The position numbers and the translations under genes were made by a program. Positions 1 to 6,688 of a stretch of DNA of 10,566 nucleotides are shown one piece after another (within the stretch, counting starts at the first letter, position 1; each line of letters begins with the position of its first letter). Under the pieces are notes generated by a model. It ran no database searches. It saw only the letters and a program-made list of their open reading frames with translations, and was not told the origin of the DNA. Source of the stretch: Sulfurimonas sp. (GTDB taxonomy: Bacteria > Campylobacterota > Campylobacteria > Campylobacterales > Sulfurimonadaceae). Location of the stretch: positions 1 to 10,566 of the forward strand of contig JAGHAW010000114.1 of NCBI GenBank assembly GCA_021161305.1, written 5' to 3'.

Positions 1-79
1 CACATGCCTATTTTACGGGCTTATAAGAGAATTTAAAGTTATTTTAATTATAAGTTGAAGTGAATTTTATAGAGGAATA

Positions 80-107
80 ATCACAGAACTTAAAATAATT
101 CTGTGAT
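80..107. terminator. Hairpin, probable (bidirectional) terminator downstream of the first DUF3373 gene
   Basis: ATCACAGAA (80-88) and TTCTGTGAT (99-107) form a perfect 9-bp stem with a 10-base loop. On the plus strand the stem is followed directly by ATTTTTGTTATTTTTT, a good T-tract, so it fits best as the end of a plus-strand gene lying left of the window. On the minus strand it lies 15 bases past the stop of the DUF3373 gene but is followed only by TATTCCTCTATAAAA. It may serve both sides. Positions 1-79 have short open stretches in all three plus frames, and none can be identified. Confidence 0.5.
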
Positions 108-121
108 ATTTTTGTTATTTT

Positions 122-1531
122 TTAATATCTATATCTGAAATAGACACGAATATCCTGAGCAGATTCAACAGGATCCATTCCCATTGTTGTGAGTGTTGTT
201 GTGTCAGTTAGTTTTATTGGTCTCCCACCATCTCCAAAGAAAGCATTTGAACCACTATAGTCATAATCCAGATAAGTATATCTAACTTGCATAGAGAAAA
301 CATTGTCTATAATTGGTTGAGTCCAGTAAGCTTCATATGCACTACCCCGAACCGCCATTTTAGATCCTATCATAGTGTCTTCGCCGTATGTAAAGGGTCT
401 CCAATATTTAGAACCATAGTTATACTCTAAACCAAATCTACCACCAGTAAGATTTGGCATTTGAGTACCAATCCAGTAAGATGTAGCACTCTCTTTATCA
501 GCAGAGCCAAGCATTCTTTGATTATCTTGGGGTCTGGTTTGTGACCATGCAAACGAAGCAAAAATAGTTATTTCATCTAAAAAGTCATTTATCTCATCGC
601 CTATGCCATCTATTTTACCAGAGATTATCGCTCCATCCATCTCGCCATAGGTAGTCATAACTGGAGCAGCAGGTGTTCCACCATTTTGATTAGTCATATC
701 ATTTCCAATTACATTAAAAGCACGATAGTAATTAGTCATTAGAGAGTATTGACCATCATCATAGGGTTTATAGATGATACCGATAAGATCCATATTGTCT
801 AAAGTATTACCACCATCTTTTATATAATCTATGCCAGTTTGATCAAATCTGGCAGTGGCATTTGTAAGTCCGCGACCTATACATAGTTTAAAATAGCTTC
901 CAGAGACATACTTATCCAGTTTTATGCTGGTTGATGCTCCATCAAATTCCATATTTATAATATGTCCCATAGGAGATTTTGCTTTGTCATCATCTCTTAG
1001 ATTGATAAGATAGCCATTTGTTGCCGGACGACGACCAACACTAAAAGTCAGTGGGAAACCGCCAACTGTTGGATACCAAAACCAGTAAGCTTCTCTAACT
1101 TTTAAAGTGTCATCAGTTAAGTTTTCATTAACAATCCAGTCAAACGAATCATAACCACCTCCACGCTGTCCGTTGTTTGCACCGAAGGCTTTGTTAAAAG
1201 AGAGTTGAGCTTTAAATATCATTGTATCAACCGGAGCATACCCTATACCTAACCATAAACGGTTTGAGTATAAGGCATCATTGCTATATTTTTCTCCGTT
1301 TACAGTTTTGTATTGTAAGTTATCGTAAGTAGTTCTAAAGTCAATATCCCACTTAATATTGTCTTTGTTGGCAAGTCTGTTTACTGCTGAGATTTTTTTT
1401 GTTTGTTTCGCTTGAGTTTTTTCAAGTTTAGCAATTTTTGCTTCAAGCTCAGTCAATCTGTCAGCATCGGTAGATGCAAATGCAGTTGTACTTAAAAAAG
1501 CTATGGTAGAGAGTCTGATAATCCTTTTCAT
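122..1531 (-). CDS. DUF3373-type outer-membrane beta-barrel (porin-like) protein, paralogue 1
   Basis: The product is 469 aa and probably a secreted outer-membrane barrel of the DUF3373 family; the substrate is unknown. It starts with a signal peptide (KRI, hydrophobic core, TAFA then S, cleavage near residue 19). A short heptad-rich coiled coil follows (about residues 24-46, LTELEAKIAKLEKTQ). The rest alternates aromatic and polar residues as in beta strands and ends on YFRYRY, the terminal aromatic signature used for barrel insertion. Blocks shared with the neighbouring paralogue are VGRRPATNG (about 165-173), GSKYW (373-377) and AVRGSAYEAYW (393-403). The ATG at 1531 is chosen because AGGGG lies 7 bases upstream and a signal peptide begins there. 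A longer in-frame ATG at 1561 falls inside the probable -10 box. Family naming is from memory of the motif pattern; membrane location is inferred. Confidence 0.8.
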   Translation of the reverse strand: MKRIIRLSTIAFLSTTAFASTDADRLTELEAKIAKLEKTQAKQTKKISAVNRLANKDNIKWDIDFRTTYDNLQYKTVNGEKYSNDALYSNRLWLGIGYAPVDTMIFKAQLSFNKAFGANNGQRGGGYDSFDWIVNENLTDDTLKVREAYWFWYPTVGGFPLTFSVGRRPATNGYLINLRDDDKAKSPMGHIINMEFDGASTSIKLDKYVSGSYFKLCIGRGLTNATARFDQTGIDYIKDGGNTLDNMDLIGIIYKPYDDGQYSLMTNYYRAFNVIGNDMTNQNGGTPAAPVMTTYGEMDGAIISGKIDGIGDEINDFLDEITIFASFAWSQTRPQDNQRMLGSADKESATSYWIGTQMPNLTGGRFGLEYNYGSKYWRPFTYGEDTMIGSKMAVRGSAYEAYWTQPIIDNVFSMQVRYTYLDYDYSGSNAFFGDGGRPIKLTDTTTLTTMGMDPVESAQDIRVYFRYRY

Positions 1532-1559
1532 TTTATTTCCCCTTTTTTGAATTATTCCC

Positions 1560-1568
1560 ATTTTATCA
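1560..1568 (-). promoter_or_regulatory. Extended -10 promoter of DUF3373 paralogue 1
   Basis: On the minus strand this reads TGATAAAAT, an extended -10 (TG, one base, TAAAAT), preceded by a T-rich stretch as is common in Campylobacterota sigma-70 promoters. It lies about 28 bases before the ATG at 1531, giving a leader of roughly 20 bases. No good -35 is visible. The same nine bases occur at nearly the same distance before the paralogue at 1806-3200. Confidence 0.5.
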
Positions 1569-1705
1569 GAAAAACTACAAAAGTTGATAAAAATGTGATA
1601 TATAATAGTTTGTGATGTTACAAAAGTAAGCAGTTATAACTTTTTTTTATAATAATTAAGAAAGATTTATAAATATTATAATTATAATTTATAGGTTATT
1701 TTACA

Positions 1706-1725
1706 GGATTTATTTGGATTTATTT
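1706..1725. repeat. Tandem 10-bp repeat, two copies
   Basis: GGATTTATTT occurs twice in direct succession with no mismatch. It lies in the spacer between the two paralogues, about 175-195 bases before the left gene's start codon. Function unknown; it may be simple slippage in AT-rich DNA. Confidence 0.6.
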
Positions 1726-1768
1726 GAGTTTGGTGTTATATTTTAGAGGAGTGAAGTTTGAGAAGTAG

Positions 1769-1793
1769 AATCTATGCCTTTATGGCATAGATT
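1769..1793 (-). terminator. Hairpin after DUF3373 paralogue 2, possible terminator
   Basis: AATCTATGCC and GGCATAGATT form a perfect 10-bp stem around a 5-base loop. It starts 12 bases past the stop codon of the gene at 1806-3200. The T-tract is poor on both strands (CTACTTCTC on the minus side), so it may protect the mRNA 3' end or terminate weakly rather than act as a classical intrinsic terminator. The next gene has its own promoter, which fits separate transcripts. Confidence 0.5.
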
Positions 1794-1805
1794 TAAAATG
1801 ATATT

Positions 1806-3200
1806 TTAATATCTGTAGCTAACTGCAAATCTTAAATCACTTGCTGTCATATCTACTTTTTGTGATTCAATCCATCCTGCACACTTAACATTTGGAGTGT
1901 AGTCATGTTGTGCATAAGTGTATCTGATTTGAGATGGAAGATACTTAACACCAAAAAGGTCGAAGTTCCAGTAAGCTTCATAAGCACTACCACGAACTGC
2001 TATTTTTGAACCAATTGCTGTATCTTCTGCCCATGTCATTGGAGTCCAATATTTTGAACCGTGGTTATACTCTATACCAAATTTACCGGCTTCTGTAAAT
2101 CCATCAGGGAAAACTGCACCAACCCAGTAAGAATCACCCATACTAGTAGTTGTTCTGTTAAGGAGAGAGTAATCTTCTCTTGGATCATAATATGTCATTG
2201 CATAAGATGCAAAAACTATAGTGTTTTCAAGAAATTCATTATCTTCGCTTAATCCATCAACTTTAACAGATATTGCACCTAAGTCTGCTGTTCCAGCTGC
2301 TTTTTTTGGAGCGTTAGTAGTTAAATTCCTACCTTTTGTATTAAAAATATGTGCCCATTGATATGCCACTTGAAGCTGACCATTATTAAAAGCATCACCT
2401 AAAAATACAAAGAAATCTACATCATCATCATCATCACCAGTTTCTGCATAAGGGCTGAAAGGACTACCGGCAGTACCTGTGCCAACACCATATAGATTTT
2501 CAATTACACCTGTATGAGCTCTACCATATACAAATTTAGAGTATGCACCTTCAACAAAACGATCCCAGTTAAGTTGAAACATTATTGCATTAACTTCCAT
2601 GTTTGTAATATGTGCCAAAGGAGAGCCTGCTAAATCTTCATTTTCTCTATAGTTAGCTAAAAATCCATTGGTTGATGGTCTTCTACCAATGCTAAGTGTC
2701 CACGGCTGATCACCAAATTCATCTGCGTATGCAAAGTAAGCTTCTTTAACTCTCATAACAGTATCGCTTGCTTTAGATGAACCTGACCAGTCCTTAAGCC
2801 CCTTGCCAGTGCCAGCAGTTTCGCCAGTATAATTAAGGTGTCCACCCCATATAGAGTAGATAGCTAATTTACCGTAAAATACAAGACCATCCACAGGTGC
2901 CGCTTTCATGTTTAAAAACAGTTTACTTGTTAAAAGTGAATCATTGCTAGCTGTTTCTCCAGAATCATTATCTTTATAGTTAAGAACTTCAACAGCATTT
3001 CTAAAGTCAACGCTAAACTTGATATTGTCATAAGCATCATGTGCTTTAACTTTGTTTAGTGTTTTCTTTGTTCTCTTTTGATCTTTTTGAAGTTTTTTAA
3101 CTTCTTTACTTAACGAATCTATCTGTTCTTGCATATCTGCATCTGCTAAAAGCGAAGTGCTTAGTAGAGCTGCTGTTACAAGTGATACTATTTTTTTCAT
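1806..3200 (-). CDS. DUF3373-type outer-membrane beta-barrel (porin-like) protein, paralogue 2
   Basis: The product is 464 aa and clearly a paralogue of its downstream neighbour, with the same architecture and similar length. It has a signal peptide ending SLLA then D (cleavage near residue 19), a coiled-coil segment (about 22-52, rich in K, E, L and Q), then a barrel-like body ending AVSYRY. Shared blocks are IGRRPSTNG (171-179), GSKYW (381-385), EDTAIGSK (392-399) and AVRGSAYEAYW (401-411). Peculiar to this copy are five consecutive aspartates (256-260), probably in a surface loop, and one cysteine near the C-terminus (C440). AGGGG lies 6 bases before the ATG. It follows recJ by 72 bases and has its own extended -10, so it is probably transcribed alone. 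The transported substrate cannot be read from the sequence. Confidence 0.82.
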   Translation of the reverse strand: MKKIVSLVTAALLSTSLLADADMQEQIDSLSKEVKKLQKDQKRTKKTLNKVKAHDAYDNIKFSVDFRNAVEVLNYKDNDSGETASNDSLLTSKLFLNMKAAPVDGLVFYGKLAIYSIWGGHLNYTGETAGTGKGLKDWSGSSKASDTVMRVKEAYFAYADEFGDQPWTLSIGRRPSTNGFLANYRENEDLAGSPLAHITNMEVNAIMFQLNWDRFVEGAYSKFVYGRAHTGVIENLYGVGTGTAGSPFSPYAETGDDDDDVDFFVFLGDAFNNGQLQVAYQWAHIFNTKGRNLTTNAPKKAAGTADLGAISVKVDGLSEDNEFLENTIVFASYAMTYYDPREDYSLLNRTTTSMGDSYWVGAVFPDGFTEAGKFGIEYNHGSKYWTPMTWAEDTAIGSKIAVRGSAYEAYWNFDLFGVKYLPSQIRYTYAQHDYTPNVKCAGWIESQKVDMTASDLRFAVSYRY

Positions 3201-3227
3201 TCCATTCCCCTGTTGTTTAATTTCGGA

Positions 3228-3236
3228 ATTTTATCA
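3228..3236 (-). promoter_or_regulatory. Extended -10 promoter of DUF3373 paralogue 2
   Basis: On the minus strand this reads TGATAAAAT, about 27 bases before the ATG at 3200. The nonamer and its spacing match those upstream of paralogue 1, which supports both calls. A -35 box is not evident. A weak AT-rich hairpin (TTTAGA 3245-3250 with TCTAAA 3255-3260) sits just upstream and may mark the end of recJ transcription. Confidence 0.5.
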
Positions 3237-3272
3237 TAAAATAGTTTAGATAATTCTAAATAGCTTTTTGTT

Positions 3273-4859
3273 TTATAAATAAATCTTATTTATGAGAAGT
3301 TGTACAGAGATTCTGTTGTTAAATTCATTTCGTGCAATAGTGTAGGAGCAGGTTATTTTCTTATCCGAGGGCATTTCAAAAACTGTTCTAAATGCAATAA
3401 GCTCAAGAGTCTTTGTGGTGTGTGGAGATTGTTTAATTTCTATCCTTGAGTGTGATTTGTCTTTTCCCATAAGTTTTATGTTTACAACTTCTGCTTCTTT
3501 GAAAAGAAAGGTGGGTTTTATATTTGCTTCCCCATAAGGTTCAAAACTCTCTAGTAGGTTTAGTAGTTCAAAGTCTATATCACTGCTTGATAAAACGCCT
3601 GTTAGTTGCTCTTTTGCTATAAAATCATCAGGATTTAGTTTAGAAGCAGTTTTGTTTATGGCGATTCTAAAAGCGTCAATATTTTCTTCTTTTAGCCCAA
3701 GCCCAGCTGCCATTTTATGTCCACCAAACTTAGTTAAAAAAGATTTATTTTCTTCTATTAGTTCATAGATATTTACATCGCCTATGCTTCTAGCACTTCC
3801 CTTGGCAACACCATCTTTTATGCTTAAAACTATTGCAGGTTTTTCAAACTTATCTACTAATCTTGCAGCGACTATTCCCACAACACCCTCATGCCAATCG
3901 CTACCAGCAACAACTATAACGTCATTATCCTCATATGCTTTTGCAGATTCCAAGGCTTCCTCTGTAGTTTTTGCCTCTGTGGCTTTTCTAAGTTCATTGA
4001 GTCTATTTAACTTTTCAAATTGATTATAAGCCGTGCTTGTATCTTCTGCCGTAAAAAAGTCTAAAGCTATAGTGGCATCTTCTAATCTTCCGGCAGAGTT
4101 TATGCGAGGTGCGATTTGAAATGCTATATCTTCTGAGGTTATGGATGATTTGTTTAAAAAGTCTCTTATAATGATAGAAGCTGGACGAGAAGAGTTCATA
4201 AGAATTTTTAAACCCTCTTTAACAAGAGTTCGATTTATGTCGATAAGAGGCATAATATCAGCGATAATCGCAATAGCTAAAATATCTAAAAATTGTTTCA
4301 TATCTATGTTGAGGCTTAACTCTTTTTTAAGAAGTGCTAAAAGTAGCCAAGCGACTTGTGCCCCACATATCTCTTTAAAAGGGTATTGACAGGTGGAAAG
4401 CTTAGGGTCAACAATAGCAAAAGCTTCTGGTAAAATTTCTGATGGAGTATGATGGTCTGTGATGATAAGTTCAATACCCTTATCCTTACAGATTTTTGCA
4501 GCTTCCATGGCAGAGATACCATTATCAACAGTTATGATTAAATCTGTCTCTATCCGCTCTAAAACAGAGGGGCTAACTCCATATCCATCTTTAAATCTGT
4601 TTGGAATCACTGTTTCTAATGGATATGGAATCTGTCTAAAAAAATCAACCATAATAGCAGTAGAGCTTACCCCATCAACATCATAATCACCAACAAGAGT
4701 GATTTTGTCACTATTTTTTATAGCATCTGCGATTCTCTTAGCAGATTTTTCGGCATTTTGAAGCAGGGCAGGATTTGGGATTTGTGAAAGTTTTTTGTCT
4801 TGGTTTGGAAATCTTAAATAGAGAAGTTCTTCAAGAGATTGTTTTGTTAATATCTTCAT
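3273..4859 (-). CDS. recJ: Single-stranded-DNA-specific 5'-3' exonuclease RecJ
   Basis: RecJ degrades single-stranded DNA 5' to 3' in the cytoplasm for recombinational and mismatch repair. The 528-aa product has the full DHH/DHHA1 layout. Metal-binding motifs are GDYDVDG (57-63), TVDNG (110-114), TDHH (134-137) and ADIMP (200-204). The DHHA1 part shows GSDWHEGVVGIVAARL (319-334), GSARS (353-357) and FGGHKMAAG (388-396). An OB-fold-like region with FEPYGEAN (439-446) follows. It is somewhat shorter than E. coli RecJ. The ATG at 4859 matches the expected N-terminus (MKILTKQ). A longer in-frame start at 4898 would add 13 residues encoded inside a palindromic element and is unlikely to be original. 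The Shine-Dalgarno is weak (GAG about 8 bases upstream, at the element's edge). It is probably co-transcribed with pyrG, 113 bases upstream. Confidence 0.95.
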   Translation of the reverse strand: MKILTKQSLEELLYLRFPNQDKKLSQIPNPALLQNAEKSAKRIADAIKNSDKITLVGDYDVDGVSSTAIMVDFFRQIPYPLETVIPNRFKDGYGVSPSVLERIETDLIITVDNGISAMEAAKICKDKGIELIITDHHTPSEILPEAFAIVDPKLSTCQYPFKEICGAQVAWLLLALLKKELSLNIDMKQFLDILAIAIIADIMPLIDINRTLVKEGLKILMNSSRPASIIIRDFLNKSSITSEDIAFQIAPRINSAGRLEDATIALDFFTAEDTSTAYNQFEKLNRLNELRKATEAKTTEEALESAKAYEDNDVIVVAGSDWHEGVVGIVAARLVDKFEKPAIVLSIKDGVAKGSARSIGDVNIYELIEENKSFLTKFGGHKMAAGLGLKEENIDAFRIAINKTASKLNPDDFIAKEQLTGVLSSSDIDFELLNLLESFEPYGEANIKPTFLFKEAEVVNIKLMGKDKSHSRIEIKQSPHTTKTLELIAFRTVFEMPSDKKITCSYTIARNEFNNRISVQLLINKIYL

Positions 4860-4867
4860 ATCTACAA

Positions 4868-4951
4868 CTCGTTCCCATCGTCCTCGATGGGAATGCATAT
4901 ATCAATCTTTAGAGTTAGTGTATGCATTCCTACGCAGAGCATGGGAACGAG
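4868..4951. repeat. 84-base REP/MITE-like double-hairpin palindrome between pyrG and recJ
   Basis: CTCGTTCCCAT (4868-4878) is inverted as ATGGGAACGAG (4941-4951), and GGAATGCATA (4890-4899) is inverted as TATGCATTCC (4921-4930). The element is therefore two inverted arms of about 31-32 bases around a 21-base spacer. Each arm also folds alone. The left arm makes a 9-bp perfect stem (4872-4880 with 4885-4893, loop TCCT); the right arm makes an imperfect hairpin (4927-4935 with 4939-4947, loop AGA). It is richer in GC than its surroundings. From memory, very similar GTTCCCA...TGGGAA palindromes recur as intergenic repeats in many unrelated bacteria, which suggests a non-autonomous mobile repeat, perhaps of the REP/RAYT type. 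No transposase and no clear target-site duplication are present. This is the only copy in the window. Confidence 0.75.
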
Positions 4952-4972
4952 GTTTAGTCTTGGCATATGGAT

Positions 4973-6592
4973 TTATTCAGCACTTAAACTTGCTTGAACA
5001 AATGCTAGCATAGAAGGATTTGGAGTTTGAAGTCTTGAAGTAAATTCTGGATGAAATTGAACACCTAAAAACCAAGGATGACCCTCTATTTCAACCGTTT
5101 CAATTAGACCATTAGATTCACCAGTAACTATCATTCCGGCTTTTTCTAACTGCTCTCTGTAGGCAGGATTTGCTTCGTAACGGTGACGGTGTCTCTCAAA
5201 AATTGTTTTTTGACCACTATAAGCCTCTCTTAAAAGAGAACCCTCTTTGGTATTACAAGGATACTCCCCAAGTCTTAGAGTCCCTCCCATTGGCGATTTG
5301 TGAGTACGAAGTTGAGTATCTCCGCTTTGGTCTAAGAAATTATCAATAAGATAAACCATAGGGTAAGGAGTGTTTTCATCAAACTCAATAGAGTTTGCAC
5401 CCTCTAAGTCTAAAACATTTCTGGCATACTCAACGAGACTAAGTTGCATACCGAGACAGATACCAAGATATGGAACTTTGTTTACACGGGCATACTCTAT
5501 GGCTTGAATCTTACCTTCAACTCCACGATTTCCAAAACCACCTGCAACTAAAACAGAATCGCAATCTCCTAAAAGTGCTTTTGCCCCTCTCTCTTCTATC
5601 TCTTCGCTATCTACCCAGCAAATTTCAACTCTTGTATCAAGATGAGCTCCACAGTGAATAAGCGATTCGGTTAGAGATTTGTAAGCTTCTTTAAGTTCAA
5701 GATATTTACCTACGAATCCAACAACAGTACGGTTTTTTGGTTGAACAATTTTTTTAACCAAAGTATCCCATGCTTCCATATCTGGATTTAGTTCGCCAAG
5801 TTCTAACTCTTTTGCAATAGGTTTTAAAATGTGTTGTCTTAAAAATGTAACAGGAACATCATAGATAGTTGCAGCATCAAGTGCCTCAATAACACTATCT
5901 TGAGCAACATCACAACTCATAGCCAGTTTTTTCTTGAAAGTCTTTGGTAGTGGTCTTTCACTTCTGGCAATAATCATTTGTGGAGTAATACCGATACGGC
6001 GAAGCTCTTGAACAGAGTGTTGAGTAGGCTTTGACTTCATCTCTCCAGCGGCTTTTATATATGGGATAAGAGTTACATGAATGAAAAAAGTCCCAGCGAC
6101 ATCATCATCATGTTTCATTTGGCGAATAGCTTCCATAAAAGGAAGACCCTCTATATCTCCAACTGTTCCCCCAAGTTCAACTACGAGAATCTCATGGTCA
6201 TTTCCAGCTTTTTTGATACGGCTTACAATTTCACCGACTATATGTGGAACAACTTGAATCGTCTGACCAAGATAACCTCCCGCACGCTCTCTCTCAATTA
6301 CGCTAGAATATACTTGACCAGTAGTAAAGTTACTTGATTTGAGGTAAGAAGTGTCTAGAAATCTCTCATAGTTTCCAATGTCAAGGTCAGTCTCAGCACC
6401 ATCTTTTGTAACAAAAACTTCACCATGTTCCAGTGGAGACATTGTTCCTGGGTCAACATTGATATATGGATCGATTTTTAACATACCGATTTTTTTACCA
6501 GAGTGTTTAAGTAGAGTTCCAACACTAGCCGCGGTAATCCCTTTTCCAAGAGAGCTTAAAACTCCACCGGTAACAAAAATATATTTAGTCAT
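4973..6592 (-). CDS. pyrG: CTP synthase (glutamine-hydrolysing)
   Basis: It converts UTP to CTP using ATP and ammonia from glutamine, the last step of pyrimidine ribonucleotide synthesis, in the cytosol. The 539-aa product is full length for the family. The N-terminal synthase domain begins TKYIFVTGGVLSSLGKG, with the P-loop-like GGVLSSLGKG at 9-18, then KIDPYINVDPGTMSP (39-53) and the GGTVGDIEG block (141-149). The C-terminal class I glutamine amidotransferase domain carries GGFGNRG (351-357), the nucleophile C379 in GICLGMQ, and the H514/E516 pair in FHPEF. All catalytic residues are present. GGAG lies 7 bases before the ATG at 6592. It is first of a probable pyrG-recJ transcript and is divergent from the antiporter gene. 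No attenuator or riboswitch-like leader is seen; the leader is only about 30 bases. Confidence 0.98.
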   Translation of the reverse strand: MTKYIFVTGGVLSSLGKGITAASVGTLLKHSGKKIGMLKIDPYINVDPGTMSPLEHGEVFVTKDGAETDLDIGNYERFLDTSYLKSSNFTTGQVYSSVIERERAGGYLGQTIQVVPHIVGEIVSRIKKAGNDHEILVVELGGTVGDIEGLPFMEAIRQMKHDDDVAGTFFIHVTLIPYIKAAGEMKSKPTQHSVQELRRIGITPQMIIARSERPLPKTFKKKLAMSCDVAQDSVIEALDAATIYDVPVTFLRQHILKPIAKELELGELNPDMEAWDTLVKKIVQPKNRTVVGFVGKYLELKEAYKSLTESLIHCGAHLDTRVEICWVDSEEIEERGAKALLGDCDSVLVAGGFGNRGVEGKIQAIEYARVNKVPYLGICLGMQLSLVEYARNVLDLEGANSIEFDENTPYPMVYLIDNFLDQSGDTQLRTHKSPMGGTLRLGEYPCNTKEGSLLREAYSGQKTIFERHRHRYEANPAYREQLEKAGMIVTGESNGLIETVEIEGHPWFLGVQFHPEFTSRLQTPNPSMLAFVQASLSAE

Positions 6593-6627
6593 ATGAAAAC
6601 TCCAAAAAAATTAAAATAATAGCTGAA

Positions 6628-6633
6628 ATTATA
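6628..6633 (-). promoter_or_regulatory. Probable -10 box of pyrG
   Basis: A perfect TATAAT on the minus strand, about 36 bases before the pyrG start codon, in the 96-base divergent gap. The expected -35 position has no recognisable hexamer, as is usual in this group. The predicted transcript start would be near 6621. Confidence 0.45.
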
Positions 6634-6657
6634 ATGTAAAATCTCTTAAATATAGTA

Positions 6658-6663
6658 TATAAT
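6658..6663 (+). promoter_or_regulatory. Probable -10 box of the antiporter gene
   Basis: A perfect TATAAT on the plus strand, 25 bases before the ATG at 6689, giving a leader of roughly 20 bases. The weak TGTAAA (6635-6640) lies 17 bases upstream as a poor -35. The two divergent promoters are so close that the polymerase footprints would overlap. Confidence 0.45.
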
Positions 6664-6688
6664 ACCTTATAAAATTTGAAAGTAAATT

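Larger units (their letters stand above)
1562..1805. other. Non-coding gap between the two DUF3373 genes
   Basis: This 244-base AT-rich gap has no credible ORF or RNA gene. From right to left it holds the hairpin at 1769-1793, a perfect tandem duplication of GGATTTATTT (1706-1715 and 1716-1725), a near-palindromic stretch made only of A and T (1668-1693), and two direct TGTGAT copies (1594-1599 and 1611-1616). The TGTGAT pair lies upstream of the promoter of the left gene and could be a regulator site, though it is not a proper CRP or FNR dyad. Confidence 0.4.

Noticed and set aside
1..79. C-terminus of a plus-strand gene at the left edge
   Set aside because: All three plus frames have short open stretches ending at 24-26, 34-36 and 56-58. 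None gives a recognisable protein end, so no gene is called, although the hairpin at 80-107 suggests one lies to the left.
1532..1561. Ten extra N-terminal residues for DUF3373 paralogue 1 (start at 1561)
   Set aside because: This ATG overlaps the probable -10 box, has no Shine-Dalgarno, and would place charged residues before a complete signal peptide starting at 1531.
1601..1606. Plus-strand promoter TATAAT for a small RNA in the DUF3373 gap
   Set aside because: Perfect hexamer, but such words arise easily in this AT-rich DNA, and the downstream hairpin (1769-1793) lacks a T-run on the plus strand.
2061..2252. Short ORFs antisense to or out of frame with the DUF3373, recJ, pyrG, antiporter, pyrE and frr genes
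   Set aside because: They lie fully within well-supported genes, show no family motifs or Shine-Dalgarno sites, and have compositions expected of shadow frames.
4860..4898. Longer RecJ start at 4898
   Set aside because: The extra 13 residues are encoded by the palindromic repeat and are unlike RecJ N-termini. Kept only as a possible by-product of the insertion.
4868..4951. Palindrome as an integron attC site, riboswitch or classical terminator
   Set aside because: No integrase core-site pairs or cassettes, no T-run after the stem on either strand, and no riboswitch core was recognised. A dispersed palindromic repeat fits better.
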